The notes: a model not told the origin generated them from the letters alone. Shown: positions 9,112 to 18,114, numbered from the stretch's first letter. The stretch: DNA of 64,000 nt from Paenibacillus sp. 37 (GCF_008386395.1 NZ_CP043761.1:2356001-2420000), one strand, 5' to 3'. Program-made: numbers and translations.

Positions 9112-9834
9112 ATGTCAGAGAACCCTCTTCAACCTGGCGGGAATCTGCAAGAATTAGGGCACATGCATAATATAGATGGAATAACGGCAGGAGAGGCTGT
9201 TCTGCGCGCCGCCCGATCCTTTGTTCAAGGGGACTCATCCAAGCATAGTGATGGTCATGACTGGCCGCACATTGAACGGGTAACCGCACTTGCGGTTGAA
9301 CTCGCTCACCGCATGGGTGCAGATCCATTTGTCTGCGAACTGGCTGCTTTATTACATGATGTACCGGATGAGAAGCTGAATGAGAGCTTGGAAGCCGGGA
9401 TGGCCAAACTGAATGACTGGCTGGATACCCAGCCTCTTGACCCGGATATACGTAATAAGGTTGTGGGTATTATTAGCACCATCTCATATGCGGGAGGCCA
9501 GCGTCCTGCGGTCAGTTCGCTTGAAGCACAGGTTGTTCAGGATGCGGATCGACTGGATGCAATGGGTGCGATTGGGATCGCGCGAACCTTTGCCTTTTCA
9601 GGCGCCAGAGGGCGCGAGATGTACGATCCGTCCCTTCCTCCACGGGAACAGATGACCCGTGAGGAATATCGCAATGGGCGCAGCACAACGATAAATCACT
9701 TTTACGAGAAGTTGTTCAAGCTCAAGGATCTGATGAATACCTCCTATGGCAAGGAGCTGGCGGAACAGCGTCATGATTATATGGTGCAGTTTGTGGACCA
9801 GTTCAAAAGGGAATGGGAGGGCACAAACCGTTAG
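9112..9834 (+). CDS. HD-domain phosphohydrolase (YedJ-like)
   Basis: 240 residues from ATG 9112, preceded by GGCGGGG; upstream GTG codons overlap the malic enzyme and lack a ribosome site. The metal-binding HD signature is present: HDWPHIERV (first His), LLHDVPDEK (His-Asp) and the distal Asp in QDADRLDAMGAIG. The family hydrolyses phosphate esters of nucleotides or related small molecules; substrates of this subfamily are mostly unknown. It is coupled to the malic enzyme gene with practically no gap, but no functional link is evident. A terminator hairpin follows at 9882. Confidence 0.85.
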   Translation: MSENPLQPGGNLQELGHMHNIDGITAGEAVLRAARSFVQGDSSKHSDGHDWPHIERVTALAVELAHRMGADPFVCELAALLHDVPDEKLNESLEAGMAKLNDWLDTQPLDPDIRNKVVGIISTISYAGGQRPAVSSLEAQVVQDADRLDAMGAIGIARTFAFSGARGREMYDPSLPPREQMTREEYRNGRSTTINHFYEKLFKLKDLMNTSYGKELAEQRHDYMVQFVDQFKREWEGTNR

Positions 9835-9881
9835 GCAGGCATAATAAGCATGAGTATTCCACAGAGATATATTAAGTAACA

Positions 9882-9932
9882 GAGGCGAATCTTTGAAGTG
9901 GAGAAATCCATTTTGAAGATTTGCTTCTTTTT
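9882..9932 (+). terminator. Intrinsic terminator after the HD gene
   Basis: GAGGCGAATCTT pairs with AAGATTTGCTTC (two wobbles) and an inner GTGG/CCAT pairing extends the hairpin; a T run follows. Confidence 0.65.
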
Positions 9933-10016
9933 GGGTTAATAATGTGTATTAACATACATAAAGAAATCAATTTCATAATACCTCTGACTTATGACATGGC
10001 AACGGAAGACCTTACA

Positions 10017-10025
10017 TGGTACAAT
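10017..10025 (+). promoter_or_regulatory. Extended -10 promoter for the ArAE-type gene
   Basis: TGGTACAAT fits the extended -10 element; the -35 region is weak. It would give a leader of about 100 bases before 10134. The same TGGTACAATAAA string occurs in the helD promoter at 12116. Confidence 0.45.
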
Positions 10026-10035
10026 AAATCGTTCT

Positions 10036-10051
10036 CCTGAATGAATTCAGG
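10036..10051. promoter_or_regulatory. 16-bp inverted repeat at the predicted transcript start
   Basis: CCTGAAT-GA-ATTCAGG has perfect 7-base arms. It sits about 10 bases after the -10 box, a usual operator position. No dedicated regulator lies nearby. Confidence 0.4.
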
Positions 10052-10133
10052 CAAAAAAAGAAATATGGGGTAATAATGAACATGATCATCAAATGTAAAA
10101 TTTCAGGTTCGGTAAAGAGGAGGGGTCACCACC

Positions 10134-11201
10134 ATGTCGTTTGGTGCACGTGTACTTAAGACGGGGATCGCGGTCACGCTTGCCTTGTACCTAAGCAGCC
10201 TGTTCTTGAACCCGCAATCTCCCGTGCCTGCCGCAATCGCGGCTATATTCGCCATGCAGCCTTCCATCTATCGTTCCTGGAAATACTTCCTGGATCAATT
10301 GCAAACGACCACGCTGGGAGCTATTGTCGCCCTGGTGGGGGGCATGGTGTTGTCCAATGAGCCAATCGCCGTTGGATTAATTATTGTACTTGTCATCATG
10401 ATCTGTCTTAAATTGAATATGGGTGAGACGGTTGGCCTGACACTGGTCACGGTTGTATCCATTATGGAAGCCTCGGGTGACTGGCATTTTGCACTCAATC
10501 GTTTTCTGTTGACACTGGTTGGTATTGTATCGGCGTTTCTCATCAACATTACGGTATTTCCTCCGAAACCGAAGGTTCAGTTCGTGAAGCAGATCCATAG
10601 TGTATTCAGCGGTATGTCGTTGCTTCTGCGAACTTCGATCTCGGATGAGATCAAGGAAGTTGTATTCCGGGAGGAGAAAAGCAACCTGGGAGGTTCCATT
10701 AAGTCTCTGTCCGACAAGTATAACTTGTTCGAAGAGGAACAGAAAAAGATGAAACGTTCGAAATTCAGCGAAACTCGTCAGATGGTGGTCTACAAACAAA
10801 TGCTGCTGAGTCTGCAAAAAGGATATGAGGTGCTGGATTCGGTGGAACGCCACTATTTCCAGGCACCGCGGACAACGGCCATGGATCAGTTTTTTGACTC
10901 ACATCTTGAACTGGTTATCAAATTCCATGAGCATGCACTGCTCAAGTTCGAGGATAAGCTGAAACCTAATGGGGAAGAAGCCGCACAGTTTGTATTGGAT
11001 AATGACCGTTTCATGGAGCAGGCGATCACCCAGTTTGATATCGACAAGGAAGGGATGTTACGATTGTCGATCGTGGCTGCTGCAATTTATGATTACGGAT
11101 ATCAACTGGAACGTTTGAATCGACTTGCCGAACATGTGCATAGCGCCAGTGAAGACAAAGAATCACAGGACAAAATTTTGAATTGGCTTAAGTGGCCTTA
11201 A
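10134..11201 (+). CDS. Aromatic acid exporter family membrane protein (YqjA-like)
   Basis: 355 residues. The first 140 residues hold about five membrane spans, with the motif IAAIFAMQPSIYRSWKYFLDQ and a Gly-rich second hairpin typical of the ArAE/FUSC-like family. The remaining 200 residues form a charged, helical cytoplasmic domain. This is the arrangement of Bacillus YqjA-type proteins. Family members are linked to export of aromatic acids or to envelope stress, but the cargo of this branch is not established. The start has a GAGGAGGGG ribosome site. A repeat element begins directly after the stop codon, and the gene's terminator lies beyond that element at 11474. Confidence 0.8.
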   Translation: MSFGARVLKTGIAVTLALYLSSLFLNPQSPVPAAIAAIFAMQPSIYRSWKYFLDQLQTTTLGAIVALVGGMVLSNEPIAVGLIIVLVIMICLKLNMGETVGLTLVTVVSIMEASGDWHFALNRFLLTLVGIVSAFLINITVFPPKPKVQFVKQIHSVFSGMSLLLRTSISDEIKEVVFREEKSNLGGSIKSLSDKYNLFEEEQKKMKRSKFSETRQMVVYKQMLLSLQKGYEVLDSVERHYFQAPRTTAMDQFFDSHLELVIKFHEHALLKFEDKLKPNGEEAAQFVLDNDRFMEQAITQFDIDKEGMLRLSIVAAAIYDYGYQLERLNRLAEHVHSASEDKESQDKILNWLKWP

Positions 11202-11207
11202 GTGCGA

Positions 11208-11418
11208 GTTCAAAAAGGCTGGTTTTCAGTACCGAGAAGATGGAATGAAGCTAGAAATGGAGTAGCGGAGCGTAGGAAGACTACGTGAGCAACTACAATG
11301 TTTCCGAAGGAAACATACTTCGTAAGCGTCTGCTTATTCGGCTGAATTTCATATTCGATGCTGATGATGCCGTTAGGCATGATTCGTAATCAAAAGTAGA
11401 CTTTTTGAACAACCTCTC
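11208..11418. mobile_element. MITE-like short repeat element with terminal inverted repeats
   Basis: About 210 bases without coding capacity. The left end GTTCAAAAAGGCT and the reverse complement of the right end (GAGGTTGTTCAAAAAGTCTA) share GTTCAAAAAGNCT. The element is flanked by the direct repeat TAAGTGCGA at 11199-11207 and 11419-11427 (12 bases with one mismatch if extended), which looks like a target duplication and includes the stop codon of the upstream gene. A second, isolated end-like sequence is at 30668. No transposase is present, so any mobility would need one elsewhere. Copy number cannot be judged from one window. Confidence 0.5.
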
Positions 11419-11473
11419 TAAGTGCGAATTGCGCACCTGCTTGGCGATCATATACAATGTAGTTACAACATTG

Positions 11474-11501
11474 CCCGGACCATCGTGTCCGGGTTGTTTT
11501 G
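11474..11501 (+). terminator. Intrinsic terminator
   Basis: CCCGGAC, a 6-base loop and GTCCGGG, followed by TTGTTTT. It probably ended the ArAE-type transcript before the repeat element was inserted between gene and terminator. Confidence 0.7.
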
Positions 11502-11556
11502 TCATACATAGGGCTGAAGCGCATGAATGATTTTTAACGAACTGAGGGATAGAGAC

Positions 11557-12018
11557 ATGATTATAGAGGAATTGGACGCTGAACTAATGGAATGGTTGAG
11601 TGGGACAAATCTGGAGTATAAACAGCATGAAGCCATGCAACTGCTAACCGTATCTGAGGATCAATGGCCGCATCAGGCGATGATTAGTATGGGAGAAGTG
11701 ATTGCGATAAATCCGCAGCAGCTTAGACTTGCTTTATGGCCAGGTACACAGACCAGTATGAACATGAGCAATACAGGCAAGGCTACCTTGATTACGGTTC
11801 AAGGACATCGATTGCTGCATATCCGTATAGAAGTAGAACGGTTGCCTGAGATTGAGGGGGCTGTTCATCCGAGAGATCGTTTTGAAGCACAAGTGCTTCA
11901 GGTACGTGTGGATCACGCGCCATATGCGGAGATCACTTCAGGAATAACCTTTCAATTAAAAGATGAACTTGGAGCAATTACACGCTGGAAAGAGACGATT
12001 GAAGAATTACGAAAGTAG
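11557..12018 (+). CDS. Pyridoxamine 5'-phosphate oxidase-like split-barrel protein
   Basis: 153 residues from ATG 11557, which has GAGGGA 7 bases upstream; ATG 11527 has no ribosome site. The sequence has the small beta-barrel pattern of FMN-binding proteins, including MISMGEVIAINPQQLRLALWPGT and GKATLITVQGHRLLHIRIEVE. Such proteins are usually flavin-dependent oxidoreductases or flavin-binding proteins of unknown substrate. No specific catalytic motif can be named, so the family call is tentative. It stands alone, between the repeat element region and the helD promoter. Confidence 0.6.
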   Translation: MIIEELDAELMEWLSGTNLEYKQHEAMQLLTVSEDQWPHQAMISMGEVIAINPQQLRLALWPGTQTSMNMSNTGKATLITVQGHRLLHIRIEVERLPEIEGAVHPRDRFEAQVLQVRVDHAPYAEITSGITFQLKDELGAITRWKETIEELRK

Positions 12019-12094
12019 GCAGGAGTTGCCAAGTCAGTTGAGGACCCGGTGATTGGGTAATAATGAAGAAGAAAACAACAAAAAACGCCTCCGC

Positions 12095-12123
12095 TTGCAT
12101 CGGGACGTTGTCACTGGTACAAT
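12095..12123 (+). promoter_or_regulatory. Sigma-A promoter for helD
   Basis: TTGCAT, a 17-base spacer and TACAAT preceded by TGG (extended -10). The start point would be near 12130, leaving an AT-rich leader of about 130 bases before the helD ATG. Confidence 0.6.
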
Positions 12124-12262
12124 AAAAAATGGTTTTCAGAAAATTAGAACTAATTAACATATAATTAAAATGTTTACTTTCTAATAATTATACCATTGCC
12201 TTTTCGGGCTTGTCAAATGGGATTTTGAGGACACAATCCGGGGAAAGAGGGGCTATTAACAT

Positions 12263-14638
12263 ATGAGTACAGATCAGCAATGGAATGAGGAACAACAACG
12301 GGTCAACACCGTGACCGATCAGATTGAACGCAAGATCACAACGTTAGAAGATGAAGTAGGCTCCTTCCGTGACGAAGTGGTTGGAATGAGAAAAGACTTT
12401 TGGGACGAAGTCACGATGAACTTTAGTGAAGCGGACGATGTCGGAGAGACATCAACCAGCATGCGGCAGCAGTCACAGGTACTATCCGATCGGGAGCGCA
12501 GCCATCTTAATACAGCGGCTGCGTTGGACAAAATGAAACGACTGCATCACTCACCATATTTCGGCCGCATTGATTTCAAGGAAGACGGGTATCCAAATGC
12601 TGAACGCATTTATCTGGGCATTGCATCGTTGCTGGATGAGAAGGAAGAATCTTTTCTGGTCTACGACTGGCGTGCGCCGATCTCTAACCTGTATTATGAC
12701 GGAGCACCGGGTCCAATCACGTATCATACACCCAGTGGAGAGATCAGCGGTGATATCGAGATGAAGCGGCAGTTTGTCATTCGGGACGGACGTATCCGGT
12801 TTATGTTTGACACGGGGGTTACGATTGGCGATGAGTTATTGCAGGCCGTGCTCAGTCGAACTTCGGATGCACAGATGAAGAGTATTGTAGCGACCATTCA
12901 GAAGGAGCAAAACCGGATTATCCGTAATGACCGGACACGCATGCTCATTGTGCAAGGCGCAGCCGGCAGTGGCAAAACATCCGCGGCGCTCCAGCGTGTA
13001 GCATATCTTCTCTATAAATACCGCGAGCATCTGCAAGCGGATCAGATGGTTCTTTTTTCACCAAATCCGATGTTCAACAGTTATGTCTCCACGGTACTGC
13101 CTGAGCTTGGGGAGGAAAACATGTTGCAGACGACCTTCCAGGAGTATTTGGAGCGCCGTTTGGGTCGTGAATATCAACTGGAAGATCCGTTTATTCAACT
13201 CGAATATGTACTTACAGGGACGGAAGATCCCGATTACGATGTGCGCATGTCCAGCATTCGGTTCAAGTCATCCGAATCTTTCCTGAAGGTGATTACACGT
13301 TATAAGGAAAGCATGTTGTCAGGTGGCATGAAATTCAAGCCGGTTCGCTTCCAGGGCCGAGCGATTGTCACGTCAGAGGCTATGGCTGAGAAATTCTATA
13401 GTTTCGAATCATCCGTTAAGCTGGTGAGTCGACTAGAGATGTTGCGGGACTGGATGCTGAAAGAACTGTCTGCCTTTGGTAAAGGTGAACTGGATGCGCC
13501 TTGGGTAGACCAGCAGCTTGATCTGATGGAGCCGGAGGATCTGCAACGTGCCTATCAACGGTTGAAGCGCAAGCAAAAAGGAAAGACGCATACGTTTAAT
13601 GACTTCGAGCAGGAAAGAGAAATTCTGGCACGCATGGTGGTCAGTGACCGACTCAAACCTTTGCGAAAATGGATTAAGTCCTTACGATTCGTTGATATAA
13701 GACAATTATATGCACATCTGTTCAACGATCAGGCTCAGATGGAGCGATTGTTGGGTGATGAAGCGCTGCCTTCTCAATGGGATGAAATCTGTAAGATGAC
13801 CTTACGCAGATTGAAGCTTCAGGAGTTGGCATATGAAGATATTACGCCATACTTGTACTTGCGTGAGCTTATGCTTGGATTCCATATTAACTCCAATATT
13901 CGTCATGTCATTATTGATGAAGCCCAGGATTATTCTGCGTTTCAGTTGGCATTTATGAAGAGGTTGTTCCCACGGGCGAAAATAACAGCACTTGGTGACT
14001 TTAATCAGGCCATCTATGCCCACTCTTCAGTGCTGAGTGGAACAGGACCTTTGACTAACCTGTACGGTCCAGACAATACAGAGGTCATTGAGCTGACCAG
14101 AAGTTATCGATCTACTCGGGAGATCGTGGAGTTTACCCGTGGCATGGTGCCTGGTGGGGAAGAGATTATTCCATTTAACCGTAGCGGCGAGAAGCCTAAA
14201 GTGATTGTTTCTTCTGATGCCGAGCGTCATATGAACGTCATCACGACAGATTTCAAACACTTGATTGAGGAAGGGTATGAATCAGTTGCAGTGATCTGCA
14301 AGACCGCCGAAGAGAGCAGAGACGTACATGCTGCATTGAGTAAGGCGCTGCCCACAGCACCGAAGTTAATCAAGAAAACGACGCTGGCTTTTGAACAGGG
14401 TGTTCATGTCATCCCGGCGTATCTGGCCAAAGGTGTGGAATTCGATGCTGTCCTGATCTATGACGGCTCTGCGGAGCAGTATGCTCAGGAGCATGAACGC
14501 AAGTTGTTCTATACGGCTTGCACACGAGCGATGCATCTGCTACACGTTTACTGCGTGGGCACACCGAGTCCGTTCATTACCGCCCAGTCGGAAGAAAAGT
14601 ATGATCTTGGCAAGGTGTCTGCTGCGCAAGTGGACTGA
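12263..14638 (+). CDS. helD: RNA polymerase recycling motor HelD (superfamily 1 helicase-like)
   Basis: 791 residues. A long N-terminal coiled coil (about residues 5-75) is the arm that enters the RNA polymerase secondary channel in HelD proteins. The Walker A motif GAAGSGKT is near residue 232 and is followed by ALQRVAYLLYK; the Walker B motif IIDEAQD is near residue 550 with ALGDFNQAIY after it, and the SRS-type motif LTRSYRST and the C-terminal KGVEFDAVLIYD complete the UvrD-like core. HelD uses ATP to remove stalled RNA polymerase from DNA and also influences rifamycin tolerance in some bacteria. The gene has its own promoter and terminator. Confidence 0.92.
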   Translation: MSTDQQWNEEQQRVNTVTDQIERKITTLEDEVGSFRDEVVGMRKDFWDEVTMNFSEADDVGETSTSMRQQSQVLSDRERSHLNTAAALDKMKRLHHSPYFGRIDFKEDGYPNAERIYLGIASLLDEKEESFLVYDWRAPISNLYYDGAPGPITYHTPSGEISGDIEMKRQFVIRDGRIRFMFDTGVTIGDELLQAVLSRTSDAQMKSIVATIQKEQNRIIRNDRTRMLIVQGAAGSGKTSAALQRVAYLLYKYREHLQADQMVLFSPNPMFNSYVSTVLPELGEENMLQTTFQEYLERRLGREYQLEDPFIQLEYVLTGTEDPDYDVRMSSIRFKSSESFLKVITRYKESMLSGGMKFKPVRFQGRAIVTSEAMAEKFYSFESSVKLVSRLEMLRDWMLKELSAFGKGELDAPWVDQQLDLMEPEDLQRAYQRLKRKQKGKTHTFNDFEQEREILARMVVSDRLKPLRKWIKSLRFVDIRQLYAHLFNDQAQMERLLGDEALPSQWDEICKMTLRRLKLQELAYEDITPYLYLRELMLGFHINSNIRHVIIDEAQDYSAFQLAFMKRLFPRAKITALGDFNQAIYAHSSVLSGTGPLTNLYGPDNTEVIELTRSYRSTREIVEFTRGMVPGGEEIIPFNRSGEKPKVIVSSDAERHMNVITTDFKHLIEEGYESVAVICKTAEESRDVHAALSKALPTAPKLIKKTTLAFEQGVHVIPAYLAKGVEFDAVLIYDGSAEQYAQEHERKLFYTACTRAMHLLHVYCVGTPSPFITAQSEEKYDLGKVSAAQVD

Positions 14639-14664
14639 CATAACACTTCATATGCATAAGAAGG

Positions 14665-14695
14665 CTTCCGTTCATTGGAACGGGAGTTTTTCTGT
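14665..14695 (+). terminator. Intrinsic terminator after helD
   Basis: A 9-base-pair stem (CTTCCGTTC with GAACGGGAG), ATTG loop and T-rich tail, 27 bases after the stop. Confidence 0.75.
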
Positions 14696-14872
14696 ATATG
14701 ATACATAGATCGGGAAGAAGCTAGCTTAGCGAGGGAAGTATACATGTTGAGGTTCCAGCCATATAGGTGATCGTATCGAATGAAAATACCTAACGTGAAT
14801 TCGTAAGGATTGGGTTCCGTGGATAAAAATGACTTCTTAATTTGTATTCAAGCACAATGGATGTAATTTTTC

Positions 14873-14901
14873 TTTACACATGAAGTCCGGACTCATATAA
14901 T
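14873..14901 (+). promoter_or_regulatory. Sigma-A promoter for adenine deaminase
   Basis: TTTACA, a 17-base spacer and a perfect TATAAT. It lies 47 bases before the start codon. The 170 bases between the helD terminator and this promoter show no gene. Confidence 0.75.
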
Positions 14902-14948
14902 CGTAACAATATATTTTTTTTGGATCGTTTATTAAAGGAGGCAACAAA

Positions 14949-16808
14949 ATGAACATACCATCTTTTGAACGGCCACTTATGGCTGATTGTGTACCTGATC
15001 TGGTCGCTACAGCACGGGGAGATTTGCCAGCGACTTTGGTCATTCGGGGAGGTACGCTGGTAAACGTGATATCGGGTGAGATTTTGCCGGAGATGTCCAT
15101 AGCCGTACAGGGAGCTCGAATCGCTTATGTTGGTAAAGATATAAGCCACACAATTGGAGAACATACCCGGATTATTGAAGCAAACGGTAAGTATATCGCT
15201 CCTGGTTTGCTGGATGGACACTGCCATATTGAAAGTACACAGATGAAAGTAACCGAGTTTGCAAGAGCGGTATTGCCTTCAGGCACAACCGGAGGTTTCT
15301 TTGACCCACATGAGATCTCTAACGTGCTTGGTCTGAAAGGTCTGAGACTGATGCTGGATGAAGCACGGACCACACCGATGGCAGCCTATATGCAGGTGGC
15401 TTCCTGTGTGCCTTCGACGCATCCAGGACTGGAGACAACAGGTGCTTATATCGGGCCTGAAGAGGTAGCTGAGGCTCTTTCCTGGGGTCCGGACATGATT
15501 GGCCTTGGTGAAGTGATGAACTTCCCTGGGGTAGTCTATGGGGACGAGACGATGATTGGTGAGATACAGGCGACCCTCCGGGCAGGTAAAGTGGCTGACG
15601 GTCACTTTACCTGGGCTGCAGATGACTGGCGTCTGCCAGCGTATGCAGCGAGTGGCGTTACAGGGGATCATGAATGTGTGACCAAGGAAGATGTGGTTGA
15701 ACGTCTGCGACTCGGGATGTACGCGAAGATGCGCCAAGGTTCGGCATGGCATGATGTAGCCGAGACGATCAAAGCCTGCACTGAGCTTGGACTGGATACA
15801 CGCCGGATGATGCTGGTGACCGATGACCGAAGCTCTGAATCCCTGCTCAAAGAAGGACATATGGATTTTGTTGTTCGTCTCGCAATCTCCCAAGGGGTGA
15901 AGCCGGTTACGGCTTTCCAGATGGCAACCATTAACACGGCTGAGCGCTTTGGTGTTGCGCGCGACATTGGTGCGGTTATTCCGGGCAATATAGCTGATAT
16001 TATTCTGCTGGACGGCCGACTGGCTGATGTACGTGTGGGCATGACAATTGCTGCCGGGCAAGTAGTAGCCGAGAACGGGAAGATGACCGCGGTATGGGAC
16101 AGTTTCACGTACCCGGAGGAAGCACTGAACACGGTGAAGTTAGAAGCAAATATTCAGTCAGAAGATCTGAAGCTTGCTGCACCGATTCAAGAGGGGACGA
16201 TTGGTGCCAAAATCATTCATGTGACAGAGAACCATGTGGATACAAAGGAGAAACACCTGCCTGTTAGAGTAGAGAACGGCAAAGTTGTGGTTTCAACTTC
16301 AGGGGAAGTATGCAAAATTGCGGTATTGGAGCGTCACAAACAAACCGGGAATCGAGCGGTAGCGCTTGTTGGAGGCATCGGTTTCACATCCCCTGCAGCG
16401 ATTGCGATGACGGTTGCTCATGATAGTCACAACCTGTTGATTATCGGTAATGATGATGCCCTGATGGCCGAAGCCGGTAACCATGTCATTCGTATGCAGG
16501 GCGGGGTCGCCCTGGTAACGGCAGCAGGTGTAACCGAATTCCCGCTGCGGATTGCAGGTTTGATGTCAACCGAGCCATTCGAAGTCGTTGCAGCGCAATC
16601 GGCAGCAGTCAGTGAAGCTTTACAGTCCGCAGGATGTACGTTGAATAATGCGTTCATGACGCTTTCGTTGCTCGCGCTGGTTGTGATTCCGGAATTACGT
16701 TTGTCCGACAAGGGGCTTGTGCGGATCTCGGCAGAAGGTATTGAACGGGTGTCACTTTTCGATGAAGTGGTTGACAATACACCGGTAGCTCCATCGGGTA
16801 ATGAATGA
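14949..16808 (+). CDS. ade: Adenine deaminase
   Basis: 619 residues; deaminates adenine to hypoxanthine for purine salvage. It belongs to the amidohydrolase superfamily: the metal-binding motif GLLDGHCHIESTQM, the VLPSGTTGGFFDPHEISNVLG block, GDHECVTKED, the LVTDDRS aspartate strand and the C-terminal AdeC domain (PLRIAGLMSTEPFEVV, CTLNNAFMTLSLLALVVIPELRLSDKGL) are all present. Slightly longer than the Bacillus enzyme because of extra residues at both ends. The start is set by AAAGGAGG 7 bases upstream. It has its own promoter and terminator, so it is a single-gene unit. Confidence 0.95.
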   Translation: MNIPSFERPLMADCVPDLVATARGDLPATLVIRGGTLVNVISGEILPEMSIAVQGARIAYVGKDISHTIGEHTRIIEANGKYIAPGLLDGHCHIESTQMKVTEFARAVLPSGTTGGFFDPHEISNVLGLKGLRLMLDEARTTPMAAYMQVASCVPSTHPGLETTGAYIGPEEVAEALSWGPDMIGLGEVMNFPGVVYGDETMIGEIQATLRAGKVADGHFTWAADDWRLPAYAASGVTGDHECVTKEDVVERLRLGMYAKMRQGSAWHDVAETIKACTELGLDTRRMMLVTDDRSSESLLKEGHMDFVVRLAISQGVKPVTAFQMATINTAERFGVARDIGAVIPGNIADIILLDGRLADVRVGMTIAAGQVVAENGKMTAVWDSFTYPEEALNTVKLEANIQSEDLKLAAPIQEGTIGAKIIHVTENHVDTKEKHLPVRVENGKVVVSTSGEVCKIAVLERHKQTGNRAVALVGGIGFTSPAAIAMTVAHDSHNLLIIGNDDALMAEAGNHVIRMQGGVALVTAAGVTEFPLRIAGLMSTEPFEVVAAQSAAVSEALQSAGCTLNNAFMTLSLLALVVIPELRLSDKGLVRISAEGIERVSLFDEVVDNTPVAPSGNE

Positions 16809-16850
16809 ACTGAAATGTCGACTAGACATCATTAAATAGGGTTCCATATA

Positions 16851-16876
16851 AAGCCGCCTTAGGGCGGTTTTTTGGT
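16851..16876 (+). terminator. Intrinsic terminator after ade
   Basis: AAGCCGCC, a TTAG loop and GGCGGTTT followed by further T residues. Confidence 0.85.
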
Positions 16877-17193
16877 GTGTTTTGAGAGAAAACGCTTTCT
16901 AGGTCTTCTGAAGCTTGGTGTACATATGGCAATAATGACTGAAGTCATGCTGGAATAAGGATTGAATTTGAAAATAATGAATAATTGTGACTTTTGAACT
17001 ATACATACAGAACTACGAATTCCCGAAATATAGTTATATGATTCTTTCGTCGTGAGTCTTGAAGATGATATTGCATATAAAAGCAATCCGAATTCGTCGT
17101 ACCTAATAAGGTTCCATTAAATGAATATGAAACGACACAATTTCATCCAGATTTGCACGTCAGAGCTGATAACTTCAGAGGGAGTGTACAAAT
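16877..17193. other. Non-coding gap with a weak cre-like site
   Basis: This 317-base AT-rich gap holds no convincing gene. AGAAAACGCTTTCT at 16887-16900 resembles a CcpA cre box but has mismatches at both outer positions. The gap must carry the promoter of the lipoprotein gene, but no good -35/-10 pair was found. Confidence 0.4.
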
Positions 17194-18114
17194 ATGAAAA
17201 GCAAAAGGGGTTACCGTTTTATCTTATTACTGAGTTGTTTGGTCCTGTGTGCGAGTACAGCCTGTTCTTCCAAAGCCATTGCGGATGGTTCAGTCGACAG
17301 TTATACAACGATTCATGGAAAACTTGATGCACCGGTGAGAGCGACATGGGTGTGGGATACCACCCAGATCCGAAGTAATCCTCAAGAGGTGTTGAATTAC
17401 GCTACAGCGAACAAGATCAATACGATCTATCTGCAGATGAACCGGGATATAAAAAATCCTGAATATAAAAGTTTTATCCGCCAGGCGAGAGCCAAGAATA
17501 TTGCGGTGGACGTCATGGATGGAAGATCAGCCTGGGGCTTAACGGAAAGCCGGGAGCAGATTTCATCTTTCCTGGACTGGATCGAGGCATATCAGGCGCA
17601 GGCGTTGTCCAGTGAGAAATTTGCTGGTATTCATCTAGATATTGAGCCACATGTGCACCCACAATGGAAAACCAATCAGGCCAGTGTGATTACCCAGTGG
17701 CAAGGAAATGTGGAGTACATTGTTGAGCGAGCATCACGGATGAAGATGCCGGTAGCGGCTGATCTGCCTTTCTGGCTCGATAACTACAAAATTCCGGGTT
17801 CCACGATGGCCGTAAGCAGTTGGATGATACGCAAGTTTGATTCCATCACCATTATGGCTTACCGCGATACAGCTGCTGCAATCTATAGTGTAGCGAAGGA
17901 TGAACTTACAGAAGCAGCTCTGCTCGGCAAGACGATCTCGATCGCCGTGGAAACAAAGCAAAGTAAGGAAGGCGACTTCATTACTTTTTATGAAGAGGGA
18001 TCTGCTTATATGGAAGCACAATTAAAGTTGGTCGAAAAAATGGCTTCAGTACATGCGTCCTTTAATGGGTTCTCCGTACATGAGTACACTTCATGGAAGA
18101 CGCTGAAAAAGTGA
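17194..18114 (+). CDS. Predicted lipoprotein with TIM-barrel-like domain, function unknown
   Basis: 306 residues. A charged start (MKSKRGYR), hydrophobic stretch and ASTACSS form a plausible lipoprotein signal; the lipobox is not the most common form. The body has alternating strands and helices resembling a glycosidase-type barrel: ATWVWDTTQI at the first strand, TIYLQMNRDI, IAVDVMDG, FAGIHLDIEPHVHPQW (acidic DIE motif at a strand end), MPVAADLPFWLDN and ITIMAYRDTA. The DIE and MAYRD motifs recall GH18-like or related sugar-active barrels, but no family can be assigned. It is probably an extracytoplasmic protein. It converges with the AraC gene at 18282, with a shared terminator between them. 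Confidence 0.7.
   Translation: MKSKRGYRFILLLSCLVLCASTACSSKAIADGSVDSYTTIHGKLDAPVRATWVWDTTQIRSNPQEVLNYATANKINTIYLQMNRDIKNPEYKSFIRQARAKNIAVDVMDGRSAWGLTESREQISSFLDWIEAYQAQALSSEKFAGIHLDIEPHVHPQWKTNQASVITQWQGNVEYIVERASRMKMPVAADLPFWLDNYKIPGSTMAVSSWMIRKFDSITIMAYRDTAAAIYSVAKDELTEAALLGKTISIAVETKQSKEGDFITFYEEGSAYMEAQLKLVEKMASVHASFNGFSVHEYTSWKTLKK

Noticed and set aside
11208..11418. A short gene inside the repeat element
   Set aside because: The open frames are short, without ribosome site, and the inverted ends explain the sequence better.
14709..14872. Purine riboswitch ahead of adenine deaminase
   Set aside because: The promoter lies only 47 bases before the start codon, too short for a purine aptamer plus terminator, and no aptamer core was found.
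15279..16061. A 260-codon open frame on the minus strand inside ade
   Set aside because: Antisense shadow of adenine deaminase, rich in His and Cys as expected from reading the opposite strand, with no domain.
17121..17327. A 68-codon frame overlapping the lipoprotein start
   Set aside because: It overlaps the signal peptide of the lipoprotein in another frame and has no ribosome site.
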